Shown: positions 38,655-46,890 of the stretch, in pieces
Layout: every line of letters starts with the position of its first letter
Position numbering within the stretch: position 1 is the stretch's first letter
Source: Pseudorhodobacter sp. E13
GTDB lineage: Bacteria > Pseudomonadota > Alphaproteobacteria > Rhodobacterales > Rhodobacteraceae
Direction of reading: 5' to 3'
Assembly (NCBI RefSeq): GCF_003991405.1
Contig: NZ_RPEN01000158.1
Span: forward strand, 186,001 to 250,000
Length of the DNA stretch: 64,000 bases
Translations under genes and position numbers: made by a program
The notes under the pieces: generated by a model
What the model saw: the letters and a program-made list of their open reading frames with translations, nothing else
What the model was told of the DNA's origin: nothing
Databases searched by the model: none

Positions 38655-39263
38655 TCACTGCCCGCCCAGCCGGAAAGCCTCGCGTTCAATCGTCATGAAG
38701 ATTTTGCCAATCGCCCCCACCGGCGCATAAAAGACAGACCCCTTGGCCCCTTCGAGATCGGTAAAGAAATGCTGCGCCCAAGGGGCCAGATGGCGGTTGA
38801 AAAAGGTCTTTTGCGCCTCAAGGCTGGCGGGCGGGCCAAAGCGGCCTTCGATCATGCCGGCCATCATTTCCAGCAGGCTGGCGATGTTATCTTCCGGCTC
38901 ATACACATTCGGCGCGCGCGATATCCCATGCGCGGCCATATCGGCACGCAGCAGGGCCAGCGGCTTTTCGTTCAGAAATCCGGTCATGTAATAGCTGGCA
39001 TAGGGCAGCAACTCCCCCCGAGCCAGACCGATGAACAGCGCGTTGAACTCCCGCTCCACCGCGGCGGGGGTGGTGGCTTTGGCCAGTTTGACCAAGGTCG
39101 CGAAGGATTTGCCAAGCGGGGTGTCATCGCTGGTCAATGCGGCGGTGCGCGCAATCAGCTCGCGGTTGGGCGGGCTGGCAAGCAGGGCCGACAGATAGCT
39201 GTAAAGATCGGCGCGCAGCGCGTCCTCTTCGGCAATCTGATGATCTGTGGCGATATCGGTCAT
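38655..39263 (-). CDS. TorD-family molybdoenzyme chaperone
   Basis: A 202-residue all-helical protein of the TorD/DmsD family, starting MTDIATDHQIAEEDALRADL. Visible features are LYSYLSALLASPPNRELI, EREFNALFIGLARGELLPYA and the SYYMTGFLNEKPLALLRADM segment. Such chaperones bind the Tat signal of a molybdo- or tungsto-enzyme and hold it until the cofactor is inserted. Here the client is almost certainly the FdoG signal peptide encoded two genes downstream. Confidence 0.9.
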   Translation of the reverse strand: MTDIATDHQIAEEDALRADLYSYLSALLASPPNRELIARTAALTSDDTPLGKSFATLVKLAKATTPAAVEREFNALFIGLARGELLPYASYYMTGFLNEKPLALLRADMAAHGISRAPNVYEPEDNIASLLEMMAGMIEGRFGPPASLEAQKTFFNRHLAPWAQHFFTDLEGAKGSVFYAPVGAIGKIFMTIEREAFRLGGQ

Positions 39264-39272
39264 CTGGTCGTC

Positions 39273-39914
39273 CTAACTTGCAAAATCAAAGCGCATGTGG
39301 CGGCGGGGCGGTAGTGCTGCATCGGCTTCGGGTTCCGCGCGGCGATGCGCGGTCGGCGCCAGTTCCGGCGCCGCCATCGTGGGCTCTGTGCAATCCGCCT
39401 CTGCGATATCAGCCTCGGGCGCTGCCATATCCTGCGCCATATCCGGCATCTGTTCGGCCTCCTCCAAGGCGGCCTCTTTCGCGGCGGCTTGTTCGGCCAG
39501 CGCAATCACATGGCGCATCATGCCCTTGCCGACCTGATAGGCCGTTTGCATCCCCGGAATGACGGTGGCGGCATCGGTGTAATCCTCGCCGTGATCGACC
39601 AAACCATCCAGATTGGCCAGAACCGGGTTGCTGACCCACAGCTTGCGCAGCGCGCGGCGGCGCAGATGTTCAGGCACGGCGCGCGCCATGAAGCCGCTGA
39701 AATCATCGCCCATGGCCAGATTGTCAGGGTCCGGCAAGCCCAGATCGGCCAAAATCTCGGCATCGGTCTTTTCGGCTTGGGCTGCAGCCAATGCCTCGGC
39801 CTCGGCGGCCTCTGCCCGTGCCTGCGCTTCGGCGGCCACGGCGGCAGCTTCGGCGGCAGCTTCGGCTTGCACCGCCGCCTTGCGCCGCGCCCAGAAGGAA
39901 GTGGCCCCCTGCAT
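39273..39914 (-). CDS. DUF3306-family protein of the fdh cluster
   Basis: A 213-residue protein (MQGATSFWARRKAAVQAEAA). An Ala/Glu-rich coiled-coil-like N-terminus (about 10-50) is followed by a conserved core LADLGLPDPDNLAMGDDFSG and AVPEHLRRRALRKLWVSNPV, then an acidic tail. DUF3306 is, to my knowledge, found almost only in formate dehydrogenase clusters with DUF3305. The start overlaps the DUF3305 stop by one base; a GTG one codon upstream (39917) is an alternative. Maturation is the likely role, from context only. Confidence 0.85.
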   Translation of the reverse strand: MQGATSFWARRKAAVQAEAAAEAAAVAAEAQARAEAAEAEALAAAQAEKTDAEILADLGLPDPDNLAMGDDFSGFMARAVPEHLRRRALRKLWVSNPVLANLDGLVDHGEDYTDAATVIPGMQTAYQVGKGMMRHVIALAEQAAAKEAALEEAEQMPDMAQDMAAPEADIAEADCTEPTMAAPELAPTAHRRAEPEADAALPPRRHMRFDFAS

Positions 39915-40486
39915 CACAGCGCCCCCCCGGATTCAGTCGGCGTGCTGCGCGGCGCGCGATAGACATCGGAAAGCTGCCGCACACGGGCATCGCCCTTGCC
40001 ATCCTCCACCAGATCCATGCGCTTCTTGTCGCGCTTGCGCTTGATGAACACTTCTTCGACGTGATGCTCCTGCACGAAATCGCGCACCCAGCCAATCAGC
40101 CCCAAGGGCATCGGCACGGATTCGATCAGCCCATCGCCGCTGTCCAGATAATCCTGCCCCTCATAGGGCGAGGCGGTGACGATCACGGGTTCGAACGGCA
40201 TCCCCGAGGCGCTGTTGGGCACCTCTCGCATCACGACGATCAGGCTGGGGATCTTGGCCGACAACCCGACCAGATAGGCCTCGGTATCCGAGGACCACAG
40301 ATCAAGGTTCAAGGTCGCAGCATGATATTCTACCGCGTCACCATCGCGGCGCAACTCTCGCCAATCGGCAGGCCCTGCCCCCGGCAACACCGCAACCACG
40401 CGCCACGACCATTTCGCCCAACGGGTGACGCCGGGCGATTTGCGGACGATGATGCCAATCGGCAGATATGCGCGGACAAGCGCCAT
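39914..40486 (-). CDS. DUF3305-family protein of the fdh cluster
   Basis: A 190-residue soluble protein from MALVRAYLPIGIIVRKSPGV. The pattern VTRWAKWSWRVVAVLPGAGP and the acidic/aromatic stretch LDLWSSDTEAYLVGLSAKIP match DUF3305. It is the first gene of the minus-strand fdh run and is coupled to DUF3306. An upstream in-frame start exists seven codons earlier, but MALVRA fits the family better. Biochemical function unknown. Confidence 0.84.
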   Translation of the reverse strand: MALVRAYLPIGIIVRKSPGVTRWAKWSWRVVAVLPGAGPADWRELRRDGDAVEYHAATLNLDLWSSDTEAYLVGLSAKIPSLIVVMREVPNSASGMPFEPVIVTASPYEGQDYLDSGDGLIESVPMPLGLIGWVRDFVQEHHVEEVFIKRKRDKKRMDLVEDGKGDARVRQLSDVYRAPRSTPTESGGAL

Positions 40487-40848
40487 AAAGTGGAAAACCC
40501 CTCCCAAGGTCGGCGGTCTTGAGCCGCCGTAGCGGAAGTTTGCGCGGTGCAGCGCGTCACTTCCAAGGTTTTTTTCCCGAATCGAGGATTTTCACCACGC
40601 CCCTTCGCCCGACTGGACATTTTGTCCAGTTTGCCCTTTGGCCACGCCCAAGCAGATGGACGAAATGACCGCCCCGAAAACCTGTGTTTTTTGGTCGGAA
40701 ATGAAATGCGATTTATTGCGCGAATCAACGGCCTGCGGCGGGGTTTTGGCGCGGATTTGGCTTTACGGCCCGGTTGGTTTTATGCCTAGCTTACGCCTGC
40801 CAGCGACCCCAAGGCCAAGAACCGGGGCGCAAGCATGGGGGGAATATA
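40487..40848. other. 362-base divergent control region of the fdh cluster
   Basis: No convincing gene lies here. It separates the minus-strand fdh run (DUF3305 to histidine kinase) from the plus-strand 4Fe-4S/Mrp run, so promoters for both must be inside. It contains the palindrome at 40612-40630, a possible plus-strand promoter pair TTGGTC and TATTGC 17 bases apart (about 40692-40720), and a small GGCGG/CCGCC hairpin near 40512-40530. No sigma-54 -24/-12 pair was seen. Confidence 0.6.
40612..40630. promoter_or_regulatory. Palindromic operator in the fdh divergent promoter, shared with tup
   Basis: The sequence ACTGGACATTTTGTCCAGT is a perfect palindrome with 8-base arms and a TTT centre. 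Its inner 15 bases (40614-40628) differ at one position from the palindrome upstream of the tungstate transporter (47691-47705). It lies 126 bases upstream of the DUF3305 start and 219 bases upstream of the 4Fe-4S gene start. The binding protein is unknown. Confidence 0.7.
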
Positions 40849-42801
40849 GTGGCTAAACACTTGATTTTGTGTGATTGTCTGGGCAGCCAAAAGATAGACG
40901 CCAAGGGGCTGTCTGCGGCGACCGGGCTGGCCTGCTCGAGGGTGCATACCGGGCTTTGCACGACCGAGTTGAAAGCCGCCGCCGCCGCGATAGAGGCGGG
41001 CGATGCGCTGATTGCCTGCGCACAAGAGGCCCCCCGCTTTGCCGAACTGGCGCAGGAACTGGGGGCCGAGGCACCGGGCTGCGTGGATATCCGCGACCGC
41101 GCGGGCTGGTCGGATGACGCCAAGACCATGCCCAAAATGGCCGCGCTGATCGCGGAAAGCCAGATCCCCGCCCCCGGTTACAAATCGGTGGACGTTATGT
41201 CCGAAGGTATCTGCCTTGTGATCGGCCGCGCCGAAATCGCGGTTCCGGCGGCGGAAAAACTGGCCGAGACGCTGGCCGTGACCGTGCTGATCACCGATGA
41301 AGGTGACTTGCCGCTGACCCGCGCGGTAGAGGTGGTGCGCGGGCGGTTGAAACGCGCCAGCGGCACGTTGGGCGCATTCTCGTTGCATCTTGATGCGTTG
41401 CAAATGCTGGAACCGGGCGGGCGCGGCGGCTTTACCCTTGGCGCGCCGCGCGACAATGCCACCACGACCTGCGATGTCATCCTCGATCTGTCGGGCGGCA
41501 CCAGCCTGTTTCCCGCCCCGCATAAACGCGACGGCTATTTGCGGGTGGACCCCGGCGACCCGCTGGCTATCGCTGCGGCGGTGCATGAGGCCAGCCAGAT
41601 GGTCGGCACCTTTGAAAAGCCGCTGCATCTGGTGCTGGAACAGCATCTGTGCGCCCATTCCCGCGCGGGCCAAACGGGCTGCACCCGCTGCCTTGATGTC
41701 TGCCCCACCAGCGCCATCCGGCCTGCGGGCGACCACATCGACATTGACCCGATGGTCTGCGCGGGTTGCGGGGCTTGCTCGGCGCTGTGTCCTTCGGGGG
41801 CGATCCGCTATGACGCGCCGCCCGTGGACCATGTGCTGCGCCGCGTGCGTGTGTTGGCCGAAACCTATCTGGCCGCAGGGGGGCGCGCGCCGCGCCTGTT
41901 GGTGCATGACGATCACGGGGTCGAGATGATCGCCCTCGCCGCACGCTTTGGGCGCGGTTTGCCCGCCGATGTGATCCCCTTGGCGGTCGAGGCGCTGGCG
42001 GGTTTTGGCCATGCCGAACTGCTGGCAAGCCTTGCCTGCGGCTTTCACAGCGTCGATATCCTCGCCGCCCCCCGCACCGAACGCGACCCGATCACTGCCG
42101 AGATTGCGCTGGCCGCCGCCATGGGCGGTGCAGACCGCTTGCGCCTGATTGATCTGGCCGATCCTGACGCGCTGTCTGATCTGCTTTATGGCGCGCGCCC
42201 GGCCCCGTTGCAGGCCACGCCGGTTCTGGCCATGGGCAGCCGCCGCCAGATCGCGCGTCTGGCCGCCAAGGCCCTGCTGCCTGATGCCACCGCCCCGATG
42301 CCCTTGCCCGCAGGTGCCCCTTATGGCGCGGTGCTGGTGAATAGCGATGCCTGCACGCTGTGCATGTCTTGTTCCTCTCTCTGCCCCAATGGTGCGCTGG
42401 TCGATAACCCCGACAAGCCGCAACTGCGGTTTCAGGAAGATGCCTGCCTGCAATGCGGGATTTGCGAAACCATCTGCCCGGAACAGGCGATCACGCTGGA
42501 ACCGCGCTTCAACCCGTCGGATGCGGCCCTGTCCCTGACCGTGTTGAATGAGGAGGACCCCTTTGCCTGTATCGAATGCGGGTCACTGTTCGGCGTGAAA
42601 TCCACGATTGAAAAGATCAGCGCGAAACTGGCGGGCAAACATTCCATGTTCATGGAAAGCGGTGCAGGCCGATTGATCCAGATGTGTGACAATTGCCGCA
42701 TTCAGGCGCAATATCACAGCGAAAACAACCCTTTCGCCAGCGCGGACCGCCCGCGCGTGCGCACCACGGATGATTATCTGAGCAAACGCAAAGATCACTG
42801 A
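40849..42801 (+). CDS. Multi-cluster 4Fe-4S protein of the fdh maturation cluster (GTG start)
   Basis: A 650-residue protein. GTG at 40849 is preferred because GGGGGG lies six bases upstream; the in-frame ATG further up lacks one. Two ferredoxin-like units are visible: CTRCLDVCPTSAIRP with CAGCGACSALCPSGAIRY in the middle, and CTLCMSCSSLCPNGALV with CLQCGICETICPEQAITLEP near the C-terminus. Zn-ribbon-like CIECG and CDNC pairs follow. The N-terminus carries a separate CDC and an LCTTEL segment. It heads the plus-strand fdh-associated run and may donate electrons or clusters in formate dehydrogenase maturation; that is inference. Confidence 0.85.
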   Translation: MAKHLILCDCLGSQKIDAKGLSAATGLACSRVHTGLCTTELKAAAAAIEAGDALIACAQEAPRFAELAQELGAEAPGCVDIRDRAGWSDDAKTMPKMAALIAESQIPAPGYKSVDVMSEGICLVIGRAEIAVPAAEKLAETLAVTVLITDEGDLPLTRAVEVVRGRLKRASGTLGAFSLHLDALQMLEPGGRGGFTLGAPRDNATTTCDVILDLSGGTSLFPAPHKRDGYLRVDPGDPLAIAAAVHEASQMVGTFEKPLHLVLEQHLCAHSRAGQTGCTRCLDVCPTSAIRPAGDHIDIDPMVCAGCGACSALCPSGAIRYDAPPVDHVLRRVRVLAETYLAAGGRAPRLLVHDDHGVEMIALAARFGRGLPADVIPLAVEALAGFGHAELLASLACGFHSVDILAAPRTERDPITAEIALAAAMGGADRLRLIDLADPDALSDLLYGARPAPLQATPVLAMGSRRQIARLAAKALLPDATAPMPLPAGAPYGAVLVNSDACTLCMSCSSLCPNGALVDNPDKPQLRFQEDACLQCGICETICPEQAITLEPRFNPSDAALSLTVLNEEDPFACIECGSLFGVKSTIEKISAKLAGKHSMFMESGAGRLIQMCDNCRIQAQYHSENNPFASADRPRVRTTDDYLSKRKDH

Positions 42802-42833
42802 TCCGCCCCCACCCCATCACAAGGAGCCTCGTC

Positions 42834-43034
42834 ATGGATGACGAATTCAACATGTCCCTTCGCAAATTCCTCAAGCAGGTCGGCGTCACCTCGCAGCAAG
42901 CGATTGAGGAGGCGGTGCGCAACGCAGGCCCCGCCGTGGCGGGCAAGCCGCTTACCGCGCGTGTGGTGCTGACGATCGACGGGCTGGACCTGACCCATAC
43001 GGTCGAAGGCAAGATCACGGGGCCCTCTGCATGA
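42834..43034 (+). CDS. Small DUF6494-like protein of the fdh maturation cluster
   Basis: A 66-residue protein, MDDEFNMSLRKFLKQVGVTS then QQAIEEAVRNA, with a beta-rich second half (LTARVVLTIDGLDLTHTVEG). AAGGAG lies seven bases before the ATG. It matches what I recall as DUF6494. It overlaps the Mrp gene by 4 bases (ATGA), so the two are coupled. Function unknown. Confidence 0.78.
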   Translation: MDDEFNMSLRKFLKQVGVTSQQAIEEAVRNAGPAVAGKPLTARVVLTIDGLDLTHTVEGKITGPSA

Positions 43035-44122
43035 GCGTGACGCGCGACGCCGTTCTGGAGGTTCTGAAAACCGTCAATGACCCGATCCGCGGCAATGACC
43101 TCGTCTCTGCGGGCATGGTCAAGGCGCTGACGGTCGATGGCGGGGCCGTGCGCTTTGTGCTGGAGATTGACCCCGCCCGCGCCAAAAAGATGGAAGAGGC
43201 CCGCGCCGAGGCCGAAGCCAAGCTGAAAGCGCTGGCAGGTGTTGAAACGGTGTCCATCGTGATGACCGCACATTCCGCCCCCGCCGCACCGCCGAACCTG
43301 AAAGCCTCGGGCCATTCCCATGGGCATGCGCATGGCCCCGCCAAAGCCGCAGGGCCAGAGAAAATTCCCGGTGTGGCGCGGATACTGGCGATTGCGTCGG
43401 GCAAAGGGGGCGTGGGCAAATCCACCGTTTCGGCCAATCTGGCCACGGCGCTGGCCGCCGAGGGCCGCAAGGTCGGCCTGCTGGATGCCGATGTTTACGG
43501 CCCCAGCCAGCCGCGTATGCTGGGCGTTTCGGGCCGCCCTGCCAGCCCGGATGGCAAGACCATCCTGCCCCTGCGCAACCACGGCGTCACCCTGATGTCA
43601 CTGGGCCTGATGACCCAAGAGGATGAGGCCGTGGTCTGGCGCGGCCCGATGCTGATGGGCGCGTTGCAGCAAATGCTGTTTCAGGTGCAATGGGGGGCGT
43701 TGGATGTGCTGATCGTCGATCTGCCGCCCGGGACGGGGGATGTGCAGATGACACTGGCGCAAAAATCGCAGGTGGATGGCGCGATCATCGTGTCCACCCC
43801 GCAGGATATTGCCTTGCTGGATGCCCGCAAAGGCATTGATATGTTCAAGAAACTCGGCACGCCGATCCTTGGGCTGATCGAAAACATGTCGACCCATGTT
43901 TGCAGCCAATGCGGGCATGAGGAGCATATCTTCGGCCATGGCGGCGTCGCGCGTGAGGCGGAAAAGCTGGGCGTGCCGCTGCTGGCGGAAATTCCGCTGC
44001 ATCTGGATATTCGCACGGCAGCCGATGGCGGCGCCCCGATTGTGGTGTCCAAACCGGCCTCTTCGCAGGCGCGGGCGTTTCGTGATCTTGCCCGCAGCCT
44101 GATCGCCAAGGGGCAGGCATGA
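43031..44122 (+). CDS. Mrp/NBP35-family Fe-S cluster carrier ATPase
   Basis: A 363-residue P-loop ATPase. Residues 1-80 are an MIP18-like (DUF59) domain (VLEVLKTVNDPIRGNDLVSA). A His-rich linker (HSHGHAHG, 95-102) leads to the deviant Walker A GKGGVGKS (124-131), DADVYGPSQPRMLG and VDLPPGTGDVQMTLAQK. The cluster-binding CxxC is in HVCSQCGHEEHIFG. Such proteins carry [4Fe-4S] clusters to targets. Being inside the fdh-linked run, this copy is probably dedicated to formate dehydrogenase or its maturases. It overlaps both neighbours by 4 bases. Confidence 0.9.
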   Translation: MSVTRDAVLEVLKTVNDPIRGNDLVSAGMVKALTVDGGAVRFVLEIDPARAKKMEEARAEAEAKLKALAGVETVSIVMTAHSAPAAPPNLKASGHSHGHAHGPAKAAGPEKIPGVARILAIASGKGGVGKSTVSANLATALAAEGRKVGLLDADVYGPSQPRMLGVSGRPASPDGKTILPLRNHGVTLMSLGLMTQEDEAVVWRGPMLMGALQQMLFQVQWGALDVLIVDLPPGTGDVQMTLAQKSQVDGAIIVSTPQDIALLDARKGIDMFKKLGTPILGLIENMSTHVCSQCGHEEHIFGHGGVAREAEKLGVPLLAEIPLHLDIRTAADGGAPIVVSKPASSQARAFRDLARSLIAKGQA

Positions 44123-44841
44123 GCGCAACACCCAGCTTCCCGCCGCTGCTGAAAGGCTTGGCCACTGGCCCCGCGAACCCCTTTACCGTGGCCATCGCCG
44201 AGGCAGAGCGCGGCGTCGATTCCGGCTTGCTGACGTGGTCGCTGTCGCCCGAACGGCTGCGCGCGGCGATTGTTCTGGTGCCGGAAATGCCGCTGGAACA
44301 GGCGATGGCGGCGTTCTGTGCCTGCGGGGTGGGGTTGCAAAACGCCATCGGCGCGCATGCCCCGCCCGAAACCGCCGTGCATCTGGATTGGACAGGCGGC
44401 ATCCGGCTGAACGGGGGGCATGTGGGCGGGCTGCATGTCGCCGCCGCCACCCAAGACCCGACCAAGGAACCCGATTGGATGGTCGTGGGGTTGGAACTGA
44501 CGCTGCGCCTGCCTGACACGCTGGAACCCGGCGAAACCCCGGACTGGACCGCGCTCAGCCATGAAGGCTGCGGCGAGATTGACCCCGTGCTGCTGCTAGA
44601 GGCATGGTCGCGCCATGCGATGCTGTGGCTGACCGGGCTGGAGGACGCGCAGGGCCGCGCCAAGCTGCACCGCGAATGGGAAGGGCTTGCGTGGAAACGC
44701 GGCCAAGAGATCAAGCTGCCCGTGGATGGCACCCACCTGTCGGGCCGTTTTCTGGGGGTCGATGAAAACTTTGGCATGTTGTTGAAACTGGGCGAAAAAA
44801 CCCATCTTCTGCGCCTGTCCAAACTGTTGGAGGATGTCTGA
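44119..44841 (+). CDS. Biotin/lipoate-ligase-like protein lacking the usual active-site motifs
   Basis: A 240-residue protein with the fold of the BPL/LplA/LipB family and a DUF4444-like C-terminal domain (EGLAWKRGQEIKLPVDGTHL then SGRFLGVDENFG). The biotin-loop GRGRxGR motif is missing; the matching area reads RGVDSGLLTWSLSPERL (31-47). The KWPND motif with the conserved Lys reads VHLDWTGGIRLNGG (87-100). It is therefore unlikely to be a normal holocarboxylase synthetase. Its coupling to mrp and DUF6505 suggests a cofactor- or scaffold-binding role in formate dehydrogenase maturation. Confidence 0.82.
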   Translation: MSATPSFPPLLKGLATGPANPFTVAIAEAERGVDSGLLTWSLSPERLRAAIVLVPEMPLEQAMAAFCACGVGLQNAIGAHAPPETAVHLDWTGGIRLNGGHVGGLHVAAATQDPTKEPDWMVVGLELTLRLPDTLEPGETPDWTALSHEGCGEIDPVLLLEAWSRHAMLWLTGLEDAQGRAKLHREWEGLAWKRGQEIKLPVDGTHLSGRFLGVDENFGMLLKLGEKTHLLRLSKLLEDV

Positions 44842-45328
44842 CATGCCAAGGCTTTTGGCCCGCGCGATCCATTTCGATGAAAGCGACCGCAATGTGTTTC
44901 ACAACCCGGCCCGCACCGGGGAATGGGCAGTTTCGGGCGGGTTCGAATTTTCGAACTTTGCGCAGGGCGATCTGGTGGGCAAGGCGCGGCAGGCCTTTGC
45001 AAATGGCTGGCTGGGGGTGGAAACCTTTGGCCGTGTGACCTTTGTCGCCACCACCCAGATCGAAGATGCCGAATATGAAGCGCTGATCGCGCATCTGGCC
45101 CAGCATTTCGTCGATGTCTATGGCGCGCCAAGCCTTGACGCCGCCCGCCCCGTCGCCGCCGAGGAATTGGCCCATATGGCCGATCTCTGCGCCGATCACG
45201 CGCCCAACACGGTGCTGACGGTGCTGCGCGAATTGACAGATGCCGGCGTGCGCGAACAATTCCGCTATATCGAGGCGAATGACGCGGGGCTGGACCAATT
45301 CGCCATCCATTCCGTGCCAGAGGATTGA
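44834..45328 (+). CDS. DUF6505-like protein of the fdh maturation cluster
   Basis: A 164-residue soluble protein, MSDMPRLLARAIHFDESDRN, with a possible start three codons later. Segments such as EWAVSGGFEFSNFAQGDLVG and AFANGWLGVETFGRVTFVAT match my recollection of DUF6505, linked to formate dehydrogenase loci. The start overlaps the preceding gene by 8 bases. It is the last gene of the plus-strand run and is convergent with tupA. Function unknown. Confidence 0.75.
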   Translation: MSDMPRLLARAIHFDESDRNVFHNPARTGEWAVSGGFEFSNFAQGDLVGKARQAFANGWLGVETFGRVTFVATTQIEDAEYEALIAHLAQHFVDVYGAPSLDAARPVAAEELAHMADLCADHAPNTVLTVLRELTDAGVREQFRYIEANDAGLDQFAIHSVPED

Positions 45329-45373
45329 CGCCAGAGGAGTAACGCCGGAGGCACAGGCCCCCGGCGCAACCGC

Positions 45374-46177
45374 TTACTTGGGTTGGGCGTTGAACACGAA
45401 CAACTGCTGATCGGCGATTTTATAGCCTTCGATCAAGCCCTTGGCGGTGTCGCTGACCAACCAGTCCTCCAGCTTCTCGACCAGATCGGCTTTCACATGC
45501 GGGTGCTTTTCGGGGTTCACCGGCAAATAGGCATATTGGTTGAACAGCACGGGATCGCCTTCGAAATCAATCGCCAGATCGGCCTTGTTGCCAAAGTTCA
45601 GCCAGCTTGCCCGATCCGCCAGAATATAGGCGTTCATCCCGGCAGCGGTGTTCAGCGCGGCCCCCATGCCTTGACCGACGGCGCGATACCATTCGCCCGC
45701 AGGGTCCACGCCCGCATCTTTCCACAGCGCCAGTTCCATCTTGTGGGTGCCGCTGTCATCGCCCCGGCTGACGAAAGGCGCTTGCGCTTCGGCAATCGCG
45801 GCAAAGGCGTCCAGCGCGTTGGCTTTGGCCTTGGTGCCTGCCGGGTCGGCGGCGGGGCCAACGATCACAAAGTCATTATACATGATCTCGCGGCGGTGGG
45901 TGCCATTGCCCTCGGCCAGCCATTTCTCCTCGGCCGCGCGGGAATGGACAAGAACCGCATCCACATCGCCCGCCGCCCCCAGCGCCAGCGCCTGCCCCGT
46001 GCCAACCACCAAAAGCTGCACGGTGATGCCGGTGTCTTTCTCGATCTCGGGCAACAAGACTTCGGCCAGACCGGAATTGGCGAAAGAGGTGGTCACCGCC
46101 ATCTTCATGTCTTCGGCCCAGGCACTGCCCGCGCCAAGCGCCAAAAGGGATGCAAGGACAAGGGGTCTTAGGGTCAT
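45374..46177 (-). CDS. tupA: Tungstate ABC transporter substrate-binding protein
   Basis: A 267-residue periplasmic binding protein with a signal peptide (MTLRPLVLASLLALGAGSAW). The oxyanion-binding TTSFANSGLAEVLLPEIEKD (about residues 29-48) and VVGTGQALALGAAGDVDAVL are typical of TupA rather than ModA, followed by MYNDFVIVGPAADPAG. It captures tungstate for the TupBC transporter. It overlaps tupC by 4 bases and is the last gene of tupBCA. WtpA and ModA type binding proteins have different signatures, so TupA is preferred. Confidence 0.9.
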   Translation of the reverse strand: MTLRPLVLASLLALGAGSAWAEDMKMAVTTSFANSGLAEVLLPEIEKDTGITVQLLVVGTGQALALGAAGDVDAVLVHSRAAEEKWLAEGNGTHRREIMYNDFVIVGPAADPAGTKAKANALDAFAAIAEAQAPFVSRGDDSGTHKMELALWKDAGVDPAGEWYRAVGQGMGAALNTAAGMNAYILADRASWLNFGNKADLAIDFEGDPVLFNQYAYLPVNPEKHPHVKADLVEKLEDWLVSDTAKGLIEGYKIADQQLFVFNAQPK

Positions 46178-46890
46178 GGTAGCAACTCTCCGTTGATGAA
46201 CGCCGTCATTTCGGGCGTGGTTGGGGTTTCCAGCAACACAGCTTTCGGCCCGGTTTCCACCAGCCGACCGTTGTATAAAAACAAGATGTCATCGGCCAGA
46301 CGGCGGGCCTGCCCATGGTCATGCGTTGACATCACGATCCTTGTGCCACCCTCCCGCGCGTCGCGCAGGATCGCCTCAATCTCGCGCGTGGCGCGGCCGT
46401 CGAGATTGGCGCAAGGCTCATCCAGAAACAGCAGTTCCGGCCCCCGCACCAGCGCGCGGGCCAGCGCCAGCTTTTGCTTCTCGCCGCCCGACAGCACCTG
46501 CGCGGGCTGCTCCAGCATCGCCCCCAAGCCCACCTTGGCCGCCGCCTCTGCCGCCCGCGCCCTTGCGGTTTTGCGCGCCACACCGTCCAGCCGCAACGGA
46601 TAGGCGATACAGTCAACCACCGACCGCCGCATCAGTATCGGCGTCTGAAACACAAAGGCCTGCCGCGCGCGCACGGCCTCCAGGGGTGCGGCCCAAGCGA
46701 TGCGTCCCGCATTCACCCGCTCCAACCCATGCATCGCCCGCAGGAACGAGGTTTTGCCAGACCCGTTCGGCCCCATCACAACCGTTATCCCGGCCCCGTC
46801 CAGCACCCAAGACAGCGGCCCCAGAATAACCTTTCCGGCCCGGCGCAGCGTGATGTCCTCCAGTGCCAGCGGCAGAATAGAGCCTACCAT
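46174..46890 (-). CDS. tupC: Tungstate ABC transporter ATP-binding protein
   Basis: A 238-residue ABC ATPase from the ATG at 46890 (MVGSILPLALEDITLRRAGK). Walker A is GPNGSGKTS, the Q-loop is in QAFVFQTPILMRRSV, the signature is LSGGEKQKLALARALV, and Walker B is LLFLDEPCANLDG, followed by the H-loop STHDHGQ. It lacks the C-terminal regulatory oxyanion domain of ModC, which fits TupC. The frame stays open upstream, but that part lies inside tupB. Confidence 0.91.
   Translation of the reverse strand: MVGSILPLALEDITLRRAGKVILGPLSWVLDGAGITVVMGPNGSGKTSFLRAMHGLERVNAGRIAWAAPLEAVRARQAFVFQTPILMRRSVVDCIAYPLRLDGVARKTARARAAEAAAKVGLGAMLEQPAQVLSGGEKQKLALARALVRGPELLFLDEPCANLDGRATREIEAILRDAREGGTRIVMSTHDHGQARRLADDILFLYNGRLVETGPKAVLLETPTTPEMTAFINGELLP

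Noticed and set aside
40487-40848. A sigma-54 promoter for the fdh genes
   Set aside because: No GG/GC pair with correct spacing was found, which agrees with the missing GAFTGA loop of the linked regulator.
40786-42453. A 555-codon minus-strand frame opposite the 4Fe-4S gene
   Set aside because: The plus strand carries clear ferredoxin motifs; the antisense frame shows only Arg/Gln/His-rich shadow sequence.
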